DNA from: Lucifuga dentata
Taxonomy: Eukaryota; Chordata; Actinopteri; Ophidiiformes; Bythitidae
Length of the DNA: 64,000 bases
NCBI GenBank assembly: GCA_014773175.1
Contig: VXCM01000445.1
Coordinates: forward strand, 248,001 to 312,000
Direction: 5' to 3'
Part shown: positions 55,501 through 64,000 of the stretch, in pieces
How the letters are laid out: every line of letters begins with the position of its first letter
Numbering within the stretch: the stretch's first letter is position 1
The notes under the pieces: generated by a model
What the model was told of the DNA's origin: nothing
Database searches by the model: none
The model's input: only the letters and a program-made list of their open reading frames with translations
Program-made: the position numbers and the translations under genes

Positions 55501-56687
55501 CAGTGAACCAAATGGCCACATTTTTACACGTTAATGATTTGATATGGTTGGATTTATATGTAACATATCTATATTAACGAGAAGCAGAACTGCTGTTTGA
55601 GTTTCACTTTATTAAACTTCATGCAGTCACTGTTCAATTCAATGGATCAACTCCAAAAAAAAAAATGTCATGGGATCATCATCAGAATCCTTGATTGTTT
55701 GATTTCAAGCTGATTATTGATAAATGAAACAATGCAACTAAGAGTGGAATTTTCCTTTTCATGCTCTTTCAAACGTACTTTATACAAATGGAAGCTTATT
55801 ATGGACTTCTGTATCTCTGCTCTTTTATTCTTGCAGTTACAGGCTGTAGTTGCTGCTACAGCCTCCTATTTTGTAAATTGACACAGAGCTGATTTTGTTT
55901 TATAAGACAAAGCTATCAAGAATTAAACAGAGTAATACTGCAGCAAGAAAGCATAAATATCTCTATGACTGCTGCAACCACATCTCCGGGACTGAGAATG
56001 AGCGATTAGGAAATGAAACACGGGAGGGAACATTATAGTTCCATGTTTTCATGCAGCAGAGGAAGCAATCATTTTCTTATCAGTTTGCAATTCAATTTGT
56101 CTGGATCTGATAAGCAAGAATGTTAGCATCATGCTTCTCAGAGTGATAAAATTCCAGTACTCAGCTTACAAAGCTGTTGACTTGATCATCTCCCTTTCTG
56201 TCAGCAGGTTCTTCAGTTAGGGTGAAATTGTGACACGGTTTTGATTGTGTTTTGTTGTCGCAGTGCGTTCAGGAGATGGGAAACGCCAAAGCCAAGCGTC
56301 TGTATGAGGCTTTCTTACCTGAGTGCTTCCAGCGACCTGAGACGGACCAGTCTGCAGAGATCTTCATCAGGGACAAGTATGATAAGAAGAAGTACATCGA
56401 TAAGGTCATCGACATCCAGATGCTCAAGGTGAGTCTGCACAGTCAAAGGAAGGTTTGTGGTTGTTCAAATCTCTGGATAAGCAGGAAAAAAACAGAGAAT
56501 AACACTCTTAACTTGTCAACTGGATCTACATATCTTACAGTTGTAGAGAACTACGGTTTGCATATTCAGTAAAAACCACTTTTTCCTGTGCAGAAAGAAA
56601 AAAGCTGCGACAACATACCCAAGGAACCAGTTGTGTTTGAGAAGATGAAGCTGGTGAGTCATCACAGCATGTTTCTACTCACATCTC

Positions 56688-56721
<34 letters not shown>

Positions 56722-58243
56722 AGCCAAACTACAACTTTCCTTAGTTTTTAAGATTTGTAGCAGTTAGTTCTGACTGCAGCAACTCATGCTGCCACTCAGG
56801 AGCCTCAGAAAATGATTCTAAATTTGAGCTTATTTTGCAGATGTGCTGCATCAATTGTATTAACCTTTTCTTCTGTGACAGAAAAAAGACATCAGCCCAA
56901 AGACAGAGTCCCAGTCTGTTACAGACCTGCTTGGATTAGGTATTCTGTCACACACTTTTATTTTCCTATCAGTTTTTTACTTGACTTGATTTTAAAAGGC
57001 AAATTTAATGACCAAAAAATTAGAGTTTTGATCAGTGAAATGGAAACACACACAGTCATTATCATGCTTCCATTTATCCCCTTTTAGATGCCCCTGCCCC
57101 AAGTCCCACAGTGTCTAATGGCAGCATCTGTGTCGTAAATGGCAAAGAGAGCCCAGCAGGGTCAAATCCAGCTCTAGCATACTCTGCCCTGGATCTGTTC
57201 AGCTCTCTGCCGACCCCCTCCTCTGCCTCCTCCACTAAAACCACAGTACGATTCATCTGCACACTACAAAACCTGTTGTCCTATTTGCCACGTCTGCTCA
57301 CATCATTCCACTATTGATGATAACAGTGTCTTCTTCGTTGCTCCCTGCTGCCCCCTGTCTGTCCAGCCTGTTTCCAGCTCCATGCCTCAGAGCTGGGTTA
57401 CTGCCTCAGTGCCTGAAAACCTCAGTCTCTTCCTGGACCCCAAACCCAAAGGAGAGGAGACCAAGAAACTGTCCAAGGACTCAATCCTATCGCTGTACGC
57501 CTCCACGCCATCAGTGCACGCCAACAGTATGGCTCATGGTGAGAACAGAAGAGTTTTCAACATGGAGTTAGTCACACGTATGAAGAGTGCATTCAAAATA
57601 AAATGTGATTATTAATTGCCAAAAATGACCACTTTCTGTTTGCTATGTTTTCAGCTGGCTTGTACATGAACCAAATGGGATACCCGACACATCCGTACGG
57701 TCCATACCATTCCCTGGCCCAGGCAGGTGGAATGGGAGGAACCATGATGACATCACAGATGACCATGCTGGGACAGCAGCAGAGCAGCATGATGGGAGTT
57801 CAACAGAACGGCATGATGGGACAGCAGAATGGCCTAATGGGCGCCCAGGCAGTCATGGCTCAGGCGAGTGGGGTTGCAGCATCACCCTACATGTCAGGAA
57901 TGACCCAAAACACGATGGTACCACAGCAGAATGGCATTATGGGACAGCAGCAAATTGGCAGTTTGACCACTTTACCTCAACAGCAGGTGTACGGAGCGCA
58001 GCAAGCCCAGCAGCTACAGTGGAACATCACCCAGGTGTGTATGTGTGTGTGTGTGTGTGTGTACCCTACTTGTACATTCTGATAGTGTGGAAGTTGAAAG
58101 TAGAAATAACAGAGAAATGTGTGTTTCAGATGAGTCAGCACATGGCCGGCATGAATATCTATGGCGCCAACAGCATGATGGGATACAACGGTCAACACAT
58201 GGGCGGGTCCACAACTCCAAGCTCAGCACACATCTGGAAATGA
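47738..58243 (+). CDS. smap2: SMAP2, small Arf GTPase-activating protein 2, complete 9-exon CDS
   Basis: Exons are 47738-47843, 55356-55489, 56264-56428, 56594-56653, 56882-56939, 57088-57245, 57367-57538, 57655-58034 and 58130-58243. All introns are GT-AG and the joined frame gives 448 residues (human SMAP2 about 429). The start [13 protein letters not shown] distinguishes SMAP2 from SMAP1. The N-terminal ArfGAP domain (about residues 14-130) has the zinc finger C29-X2-C32-X16-C49-X2-C52 and the catalytic arginine finger R57 in IHRNLG. A clathrin box LLGLD lies at 171-175 and the family motif [10 protein letters not shown] at 262-271. The C-terminal third is Met/Gln/Gly-rich and matches the CALM-binding region, ending HIWK. 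The family member stimulates GTP hydrolysis on Arf1 at the trans-Golgi network and endosomes; this is inferred here. Intron 1 is 7.5 kb and the other introns are below 0.8 kb. Two start codons lie in tandem (47738 and 47741); mammals use the sequence from the second. Confidence 0.97.
50045..50170. repeat. teleost interspersed repeat fragment
   Basis: The sequence ctttatttgacaggacagtg with a following gatttgaaccagggtc block resembles a repeat frequent in teleost genomes that ends in a tRNA-like box. I recognise it from memory only; subclass is uncertain. It lies in smap2 intron 1. Confidence 0.4.
50598..50850. mobile_element. fold-back MITE with CACTGTAAAA ends, in smap2 intron 1
   Basis: The ends CACTGTAAAATGTGA and TCACATTTTACAGTG are inverted repeats. 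The complementarity continues inward through cctaggaaactgattgcc-like arms and gtaagtaaatataac, so nearly the whole 253 bp can fold on itself. A poly-T run with N at 50802 interrupts the right arm. No coding sequence is present. Confidence 0.8.
51867..51892. repeat. (TC)n microsatellite
   Basis: About 13 uninterrupted TC units in smap2 intron 1. Confidence 0.95.
52051..52072. repeat. (TG)n microsatellite
   Basis: Eleven uninterrupted TG units in smap2 intron 1. Confidence 0.95.
52497..52528. repeat. (GT)n microsatellite
   Basis: About 16 uninterrupted GT units in smap2 intron 1. Confidence 0.95.
53938..53961. repeat. (CT)n microsatellite
   Basis: About 12 CT units followed by CAG, with no evidence that this CAG is used as a splice site. 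Confidence 0.95.
55356..55489 (+). CDS. smap2: smap2 coding exon 2
   Basis: This 134 bp exon completes Gly36 and encodes residues 37-80, [18 protein letters not shown] to TQEQVQ. It carries the second CXXC pair (C49, C52) and arginine finger R57. The acceptor is ctgtcag and the donor gtcaggc. It is the most conserved part of the ArfGAP fold. Confidence 0.97.
56264..56428 (+). CDS. smap2: smap2 coding exon 3
   Basis: This 165 bp, 55-codon exon encodes residues 81-135, [17 protein letters not shown] to DIQMLK. It finishes the ArfGAP domain, including [11 protein letters not shown]. The acceptor is gttgtcgcag and the donor gtgagtc. Confidence 0.97.
56594..56653 (+). CDS. smap2: smap2 coding exon 4
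   Basis: This 20-codon exon (residues 136-155) reads [20 protein letters not shown]. The EPVVFEK motif is shared with SMAP2 of mammals and confirms the paralogue. Exon length is a multiple of three, so skipping it would keep frame. Confidence 0.94.
56690..56719. repeat. poly-A tract in smap2 intron 4
   Basis: A run of about 30 A follows the exon 4 donor by some 40 bp. Confidence 0.95.
56882..56939 (+). CDS. smap2: smap2 coding exon 5
   Basis: This exon encodes residues 156-174, [19 protein letters not shown], and the first base of Asp175. Joined to exon 6 it forms the LLGLD clathrin box. The acceptor is tctgtgacag and the donor gtattctg. Confidence 0.94.
57088..57245 (+). CDS. smap2: smap2 coding exon 6
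   Basis: This exon completes Asp175 and encodes residues 176-227, a Ser/Pro/Ala-rich linker. It contains ALDLF (209-213) where mammalian SMAP2 has a second clathrin-box-like DLDLL. The acceptor is ccttttag and the donor gtacgatt. Confidence 0.93.
57367..57538 (+). CDS. smap2: smap2 coding exon 7
   Basis: This exon encodes residues 228-284 plus one base of Ala285. It includes [18 protein letters not shown] and the family motif [10 protein letters not shown]. The acceptor is ctgtccag and the donor gtgagaac. Confidence 0.95.
57655..58034 (+). CDS. smap2: smap2 coding exon 8, Met/Gln-rich, donor inside a GT repeat
   Basis: This 380 bp exon encodes residues 286-411. It is rich in Met, Gln and Gly with repeated MMG, QQNG and MGQQ motifs, and ends [11 protein letters not shown] as in mammalian SMAP2. 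The donor GT is the first unit of a (GT)n microsatellite at 58035-58062. Confidence 0.95.
58035..58062. repeat. (GT)n microsatellite at the smap2 exon 8 donor
   Basis: Continuous GT units with one AT interruption begin at the splice donor itself. Confidence 0.95.
58130..58243 (+). CDS. smap2: smap2 coding exon 9 with stop codon
   Basis: This exon encodes the final 37 residues, [19 protein letters not shown] to SAHIWK, and TGA at 58241-58243. The acceptor is gtgtttcag. The terminal WK is typical of SMAP proteins. Confidence 0.95.
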   Translation: MSQHMAGMNIYGANSMMGYNGQHMGGSTTPSSAHIWK

Positions 58244-58353
58244 TCTCATCAATCCAGGATGTGATGTAATGCCAACAACCAACAAAAAAGTGGAGAAACT
58301 AAGTTGTAGGAATTTATGGACTCGAGTCTCCATAAGACATTTTCTAATGCAAG

Positions 58354-58469
58354 GGAGGAGGAGGAGGAGGAGGAGGCGTGTCCGTAGGCAGAGAGAAAAG
58401 AGGAAAGGCAAGAGTCTAGGGATGAGAGTAGGGACTTTGAATGTTGGGACTATGACAGGAAAAGCTAGA
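58354..58469 (+). mobile_element. RTE-type LINE endonuclease fragment (start of ORF) next to a (GGA)n tract
   Basis: An arginine-rich (GGA)n-encoded stretch is followed in frame by MRVGTLNVGTMTGKAR from 58422. This is the typical start of the apurinic-endonuclease domain in RTE/BovB-like retrotransposon proteins. The frame runs straight into a run of N at 58470. Only 16 residues of the domain are visible, so it is a fragment or the tip of a mis-joined contig. Confidence 0.6.
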
Positions 58470-58531
58470 NNNNNNNNNNNNNNNNNNNNNNNNNNNNNNN
58501 NNNNNNNNNNNNNNNNNNNNNNNNNNNNNNN
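58470..58531. other. assembly gap, 62 N
   Basis: A run of 62 N is flanked on the right by (GGA)n at 58532-58561 and on the left by the RTE-like fragment, itself preceded by (GGA)n at 58354-58377. The true sequence and length are unknown. Confidence 0.98.
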
Positions 58532-58779
58532 GGAGGAGGAGGAGGAGGAGGAGGAGGAGGAGACAAGTCTGAACTTAAAAGGGTTGGGAAACTACTACTA
58601 CCTCTCTTGCTCTCTCCTCTCCTCACCTGTGCTTCCTCTTCCTGTCTCATCCATGGCCATGTTTTGCAGATTTTCATGCTTGCCTTCAGATTATACTCAA
58701 ATGACGACCAAGAAAAAGGGTTCAGAAACCACTGGTGTGTGTGTGCGTGTGTGTGTGTTTCTACATGTGAATGTGTGTG

Positions 58780-58950
58780 TTAGCTGGTGAAAGATTGAAT
58801 TTTAACGTGGGTGTATCACCTGGATTTTTGATTTTGAAAGATTAAGGATTTTGGCAAAATTGGTTTTATTTTTTGGAAAATGGTTATCAGTTATGAATAT
58901 GTGGGGAGTATTTATAGGGCTTAAACATGCCACATCACTGGTATTATCCT
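58780..58950 (-). repeat. TTAA-flanked inverted-repeat element, copy E (partial)
   Basis: The internal block with gggtgtatcacc and gattttgaaagatta and the terminal arm catcactggtattatcct match the other copies in inverse orientation. The right end is followed by TTAA at 58951-58954. The left side is cut off at a TG-rich tract. Confidence 0.65.
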
Positions 58951-59676
58951 TTAAATACTTACAATTGCCTACACGTCCAATAATATTAATAATTTAATTA
59001 CTCCCTTTATGTGTTGATAAGTTCTCGTCCCTCACTGTCTGGCATGAAAAAGCAGCTATGAAACCTGCCTAACATCTTAATTATGATGTCTTCTATTAAA
59101 TCTACAGAGGGCTTCTTATAGAATCAATATCTTATTTAGAAGGTTAAGTGTCAAAAGTCCCAAGTAGGATTTTGGGAAACCAAAGATCAGCACTAGCTTT
59201 ACCATGGTTGTACAGTATTCCAATATATCCATCCATCTATTCTCTACACCTTCCACTGAAGGGATTCTAAACTCGTGATTAATAGAGAATTTCAGTGGTT
59301 TTCAGTCCTTTAATATGTTTGTTCATCCACAAACCTCAAATCAAGAATCTACCTACCTTCTATTATTGAGGCCTCAAATAATATTGAATGTAAATAAGAG
59401 ATGGAGACAGAAAAGGATGGGCAGAGACAAAAAAAAAAAATTTAAAAAAATCACTTTAAGGTATAGATCAGTTATGATGCTTCCGCTGAATTGCATGAAG
59501 AGAATGTTATACTCACTCTGATGTGTGTACTGTATTTACTAAAATATCAGAATGTGTCTCTTGAATGTGTATATCTACATGTCGATCAGCTGACTAACAC
59601 GATTCGGTGAATTTCAATGAATGTGCATCCTGAATATTTTATTCAGATTTGATTGTATTCGGACTAACTTTGAGTA

Positions 59677-59696
59677 TACACACACACACACACACA
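59677..59696. repeat. (CA)n microsatellite
   Basis: About ten CA units within the probable smap2 3'UTR. Confidence 0.9.
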
Positions 59697-60559
59697 TCAC
59701 TTCATCTGCGCGTTGGCCTGCAGTGTCTTTCCAAGTAATGCATCGTTTGATTTTTCTCTGGTCTTTTGTCAATGACGTCCCATCAAATTTTGGTGAGTTT
59801 GTTGACTTCATGACACTTTTATTGTACTTTGGAGCTCATCAGGAGTAGAGTCCGACCGAAACCAGAGAGTAGATATTATCAGCTAATATTTGTTTAATAC
59901 ATTATCAATTTTGGTACTGGCATGGTATCAGATATGCAAAGAGACATCTAATTTTCCAGGTTAAATTTAATTGAAAAGTTAATTTTTTTGAGGTTTGGCT
60001 TGCATATAACATTTCAATTCCATTATTTTACTGCATGCCAAGGATTTTTAACTAGGCTAAATGTAGTTGTAAGATGCTTTCCAGGATGCATTTTTCTGTA
60101 TGTTTAACTCTTACTTTTCTTATTTCAAGCGATTTTTTTTTTCAATTGAATTTTGCAGTTCAAATATATTGCCTTTGCACTTATGTTGCCACAATTATTT
60201 TAAACAACCAAATTTGAAGGATTCTTGCCAAAAAAAAAAAAANCCAAAAAAAAACAAAACAATATGGGCCAGAATATCATTATAAGATTCTTCTTACCCC
60301 CAAATATTTCGATCAGTATCAGCTTTCCGTTTCAGTCGGGCTCTAGTTAGACGCAAACTGAATGAGCTGATGTTTTTCCAGGTCATTCAGGGGTGATGAT
60401 TGCACTAAAAATCCACAATCTGTCACCTCTCCATGTTGAATTAACCCTTCTGCACTTCTCCCACACAAGTCTTGCTGGTCCATCTCTGTCCTAATTTACC
60501 AAGAAACATGTTTTCTCTTGTAAGTGCATGAAGCCATTAGTGTAAATAATCTCTTTCAT

Positions 60560-60602
60560 TCCTTTTTTTTTTTTTTTTTTTTNTTTTTTTTTTTTTTTTT
60601 TT
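60560..60602. repeat. poly-T tract with N at 60583
   Basis: About 42 T are split by one N. The true length is unknown because the N is likely a contig suture. Confidence 0.9.
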
Positions 60603-61204
60603 GAAGTACTACTGTGTTGAGTTGCAACTTTAAAAATCAAAGGTAAAAATGTAAAAGAGGCAGCTGGGACAAAACAGCAGAGCCTCCACATATCTGCAGC
60701 TAATTGTCTGTTACTGGTATTTCTGTTCAATTTTAGGGTTTAACAGCAGCAGCTGAGAGCAACATTACTTTAAAAGAATTTGTTGTTTCTGCACTGTAAC
60801 AGCAGATTTTTGTCATGAGATGCGTTTTGGAAAATCAGTGGAAATCATCTCTGCAGCTAAATCATTGCTGGACGCCGCCAACAACAAATCTTTTTCTCAG
60901 CATTTTCATTTGTGATCAAATTTAAGTATGCTTGTAATTATTTCCTTTCTTGGCTCGTATATTTTCTGTGAAACAAAAGCAAATAAAGGAATGTATATTT
61001 TATGTACTTGTCTATCAAGATATTGTGTATTTTATTCTTTATCAGAATACCACTGTATATCATCTTTCTAAAACAAAATCGATGGATGTGTATATTAGTT
61101 CTGCATCTTTCATATCCTTTTGAGTTCATGTTAAAATAAGTTAGTCACTTAAACTTGTGAATATATATGTAACATACAATTCTTGTCTCTGTGAAAATAT
61201 ACAA

Positions 61205-61210
61205 AATAAA
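61205..61210 (+). promoter_or_regulatory. smap2: polyadenylation signal AATAAA, candidate smap2 end
   Basis: A canonical hexamer in AT-rich sequence, followed within 20 bp by a TTTTG-rich stretch. A second AATAAA lies at 60982-60987. Confidence 0.45.
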
Positions 61211-61330
61211 TATTGTTTTGATTCAATTCTATACTTTGAGCTGATTTGGTTACATTCAGGGGTAACAAATGTGTGTCATCTGACTCATAAAAAACTGGTA
61301 ACTATCAATGCGTCTATTAATGTCCATTAA

Positions 61331-61781
61331 TGTGAGGACTCAGGATTAGGACCAAAAGCAAAACTTGAACTGCAGATACATTTAAATTGTCTTTACCAGA
61401 GAACAAAAGCAACTCACGACAGGTAAAAGTTGAAGTGGGGGAAGGCTAACGACTGGAGTCAGAGGCTACCCGAGTCAGAATCCAAGAGTCTAAGCAGGAA
61501 TCAAACCAGAGGTGCAGACTTACCGTCAAAAACCAAGAAACCGGGACTGAAGAGAGTCAGGAACAGACTCATTCAGGATGATTCAGGATGTCAGAAACCT
61601 TGAGCAGAGCATCTGAGACGACCTGGCAGAGAATGAGTGGAGAATGCTGGTGTGTACATTGTGGGTTTAATGAGGGGAAATCAGAAACAGGTGTGAGGGT
61701 CAGGTGGTACAGGTGGAGGCAGGAAGACTGGACGGTGACAGCTGGTGGATTGGTGAAGAATGACAGGTCTGAAATGACAGG
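61331..61781 (-). mobile_element. solo-LTR-like element, ends uncertain
   Basis: The 451 bp block begins TGTGAGGACTCAGG and ends ATGACAGG, with TTAA on both sides (61327-61330 and 61782-61785). On the minus strand it has the pyrimidine-rich CACCTG, CTCATTAAACCC and CTGAGTCCTCACA style of teleost Gypsy-like solo LTRs, similar in type to the element at 25636. Ends are not a clean TG-CA pair on both sides, so the call is tentative. It lies about 100 bp beyond the smap2 polyadenylation signal. Confidence 0.4.
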
Positions 61782-61785
61782 TTAA

Positions 61786-64000
61786 CACTGAATATGCAGA
61801 AGAAAATGATACATGCTTGACAAATGTTTGTGATTCAAATAAACTTTATTGACTTTGCGTCCAGATGTCAAAGGGCATGCAAATACAGGCTTCTGAATTG
61901 GAAATTGTCTTTTTATTTCCTCAGTTTGGTTCTATTTTCTTACAAAACTACGTGCACCTTAAGTAATCAATTCTGCAGCGTACAAACCACAAAAATACCA
62001 GTTTTACATTATCAAATACTGCACACAGAAAACATTTACAAAGCACAGGTATAAAATTACAGCTCCTTTTCTTGTTTTACCATAAACCATATCCTTTCCT
62101 CAAACGGCCTGCATTGCTTTGCCCTTTTGTGAACACTCCTCATGGAAAGGTTAAGGCCAGTTAGGAAAGACAACCGCTCATCTCACAACGCCAGCAATCA
62201 GATTTAACTGGGCCAAAGCCAGATGCTTCCTCATTTTTGCCAAATCATTCTAACATAACCTTTAAATCGGCCTTTATTTTTAAAGCGTCAATCTGTTCTG
62301 TGCTCTCGGGAATGTCCGAAACATAATCAACACTGACCAGATGTTTGTGTAGAGGTTTCAGGTTAATCATGGTGGTTCTGGGGCTTTTGTACCTTGCTGG
62401 TCTTGATAAGATGAAGGTTGTCTTAAGATTGCAGAGGGGAGCTACCGTGGCCTTCATATTGTCTGACAGACAGCTAAAAGGACAAAATGTCTACTCAGAA
62501 ACTTGTGCTGTGATTACTGACATTTATAGACACGGATGAAGACAAACGGGCATCTTCAGCAGCCCATCAGCTCAGTAGTTAAAACGAAAGAAGACACTGG
62601 CTGTTTTGTTTTGCTACAGTGGCAAACACATGTGGAATACAGGCTTCTTTAGAAAATACAAGTTAAAAAAAAAAAAAANTTAAAAAAAAAAAAAAGCTTT
62701 GTTGCTCGTGGGGGCTATAATAAAATAGCAGTTATTCACAATGCATTACATGCTTTGTTGCATTTGAATTGCTTCGTAACGCAATTTGATCTGATATTTG
62801 TCATCATGGTAGCTCAACTGATGCAGAAATAACCCAGGGTTGCTACACCCCCAAATATAAGTGTGAAGAAGAGGCTGGGGCCACATGTGAGGCCCCCAGA
62901 AACAGTAAAAGCTACAGTCAGTGGTTATTGCCAAAGGAAGTATTTCAGAAAATGGAAGGCTAAGTCCATGCTACTTTAAGATACAACATTTCTGACAATT
63001 CTTTTGCATCTCAGTGCACTGCCATTGATGGAGCACTGGGTATATTTCTAATTCATTACATCATCTTCATCATTATTGTCACTTGTCATCATCGTTATTA
63101 TTTTCATCGTCATAATCATACCGTCACAAGGATTAAATACAAGAAAATCATCAGAGTAACCATGCGGCAAACATTTTCTAGGACAAAAATCATGACGATT
63201 CCATCAGCCAATCAGCTTGATAGATAAGTTGATAAGTTGTTTGGTGCAGGGGGGGGAATAGCAATCATCAGCTTGAAACTCATCATGGCGATTCAAATAA
63301 ATAAAATGCATTCGCCAGACAGAATTCACGCTTTTTTAAACCTTAGAGCTGTTAAATTAATACACAAAGAATAAGACATATACAGTTCAGAAAAAGGAGG
63401 ATCTACCTGAACGAATATAGGTGAGATCCTGGGAAAGTCTTTAAAGAGACAGTAGCAAACAAATGGCAAGAATTTACACTCAGTTCTGGTGTAAGGATTA
63501 AGAAATACATTCATAAAACTATACATATACACATATAGAACTTCAGTACAATATTTCAAGCAAAATACATTTGTCAAAACTTTCAGTTGTGTGCTACGAG
63601 AGTGAAGCAATGTCTCCTACACAAAATAAGGCCATTGTAAACTGAACAAGCCCTCATTTCACGAAAATCTAAAGGCAGGTATGCCTACCGCCTCTCTAAC
63701 CTACGCCTCCTCCTCCTCTTCCTCCAAAGAATTCCTCTCTTCTTACAAAAATAAAATACACTCAAGAGACGATTTAGGTCAGTTTAAGATACATTATGGA
63801 ATAGTTGATTTCAAATTTTTTTTTTTTTTTTTTTTTTTTTGCACAATAAAATGGGTCTGAGGATTTGGATTTCACAGGGAAACATGAAAGCTTATGAGAT
63901 GGCTTTACATTGCAAGCATCAAACCTACCAGAGTGTCTTAAACAAGCATTTGATCATTTCTAACAATTTTCTGCCTGTAAATTAAAACTTCCGTCGAGCA
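61786..64000. other. AT-rich non-coding tail; possible 3'UTR of a minus-strand neighbour
   Basis: No exon-like sequence is visible. A minus-strand AATAAA (TTTATT at 61845-61850) is followed on that strand by a TTGTC/TTTTCTTCTG-rich stretch. The interval also has poly-A with N at 62679, a CAT/ATT-rich simple tract at 63055-63120 and poly-T at 63817-63840. A convergent gene ending here is possible but not shown. Confidence 0.35.
62663..62694. repeat. duplicated TTAA-poly-A block with N at 62679
   Basis: The block TTAAAAAA... appears on both sides of the N, consistent with unmerged contig ends in a homopolymer. Confidence 0.8.

Larger units (their letters stand above)
58244..61230 (+). other. 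smap2: probable smap2 3'UTR
   Basis: No coding exon follows the stop codon. AATAAA signals are present at 60982-60987 and 61205-61210, so the 3'UTR may reach about 61.2 kb. The interval holds two (GGA)n tracts around a 62-base gap, an RTE-endonuclease-like fragment, a copy of the TTAA-flanked repeat, and two homopolymer sutures with N. The UTR could also end earlier. Confidence 0.5.

Noticed and set aside
58269..58790. 173-codon plus-strand frame after smap2
   Set aside because: It runs through the 62-base gap and (GGA)n tracts; only the short RTE-like piece is meaningful.

Overview
The window is vertebrate nuclear DNA, almost certainly from a ray-finned (probably percomorph) fish. The reasons are two compact intron-containing genes with GT-AG splicing, very dense CA/GA microsatellites, and several repeat types common in teleosts: a Tc1-like transposon relic, solo-LTR-like elements, Helitron-like units, small inverted-repeat (MITE-like) DNA elements and an RTE-type endonuclease fragment. 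It is a draft scaffold. Many single N bases sit inside homopolymers or between exact 62-67 bp direct duplications, which look like unmerged contig ends, and there is one 62-base gap.

Layout: positions 1 to about 41.6 kb hold no gene that I can support. This stretch is intergenic or regulatory sequence with simple repeats and transposon relics: Tc1-like at 6.55-7.34 kb, a hAT-type MITE at 10.06-10.44 kb, copies of a TTAA-flanked inverted-repeat family at 13.6-13.9, 17.07-17.62 and 34.25 kb, a tandem Helitron-like pair at 23.0-23.7 kb, a solo LTR at 25.6-26.2 kb, a pogo/Tigger-like MITE at 31.36-31.77 kb and a second TA-flanked MITE at 33.99-34.16 kb. Complete trappc3 lies on the minus strand (42262-46754, 5 coding exons, 180 aa). 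Complete smap2 lies on the plus strand (47738-58243, 9 coding exons, 448 aa), with a 3'UTR that probably ends near 61.2 kb. The last 2.8 kb holds an LTR-like element and AT-rich sequence, possibly the 3'UTR of an unseen convergent gene.

The two genes are head to head, with 984 bp between the start codons, so a shared or bidirectional promoter region is likely. Both products act in membrane traffic at the Golgi: TRAPPC3 is the Bet3 core subunit of TRAPP tethering and Rab-GEF complexes, and SMAP2 is an Arf GTPase-activating protein of the trans-Golgi network and endosomes that binds clathrin. I see no wholly novel gene system. The most interesting observations are microsatellites built directly into one splice site of each gene, the TTAA-flanked repeat family with at least five copies in the window, and the head-to-tail Helitron-like pair.
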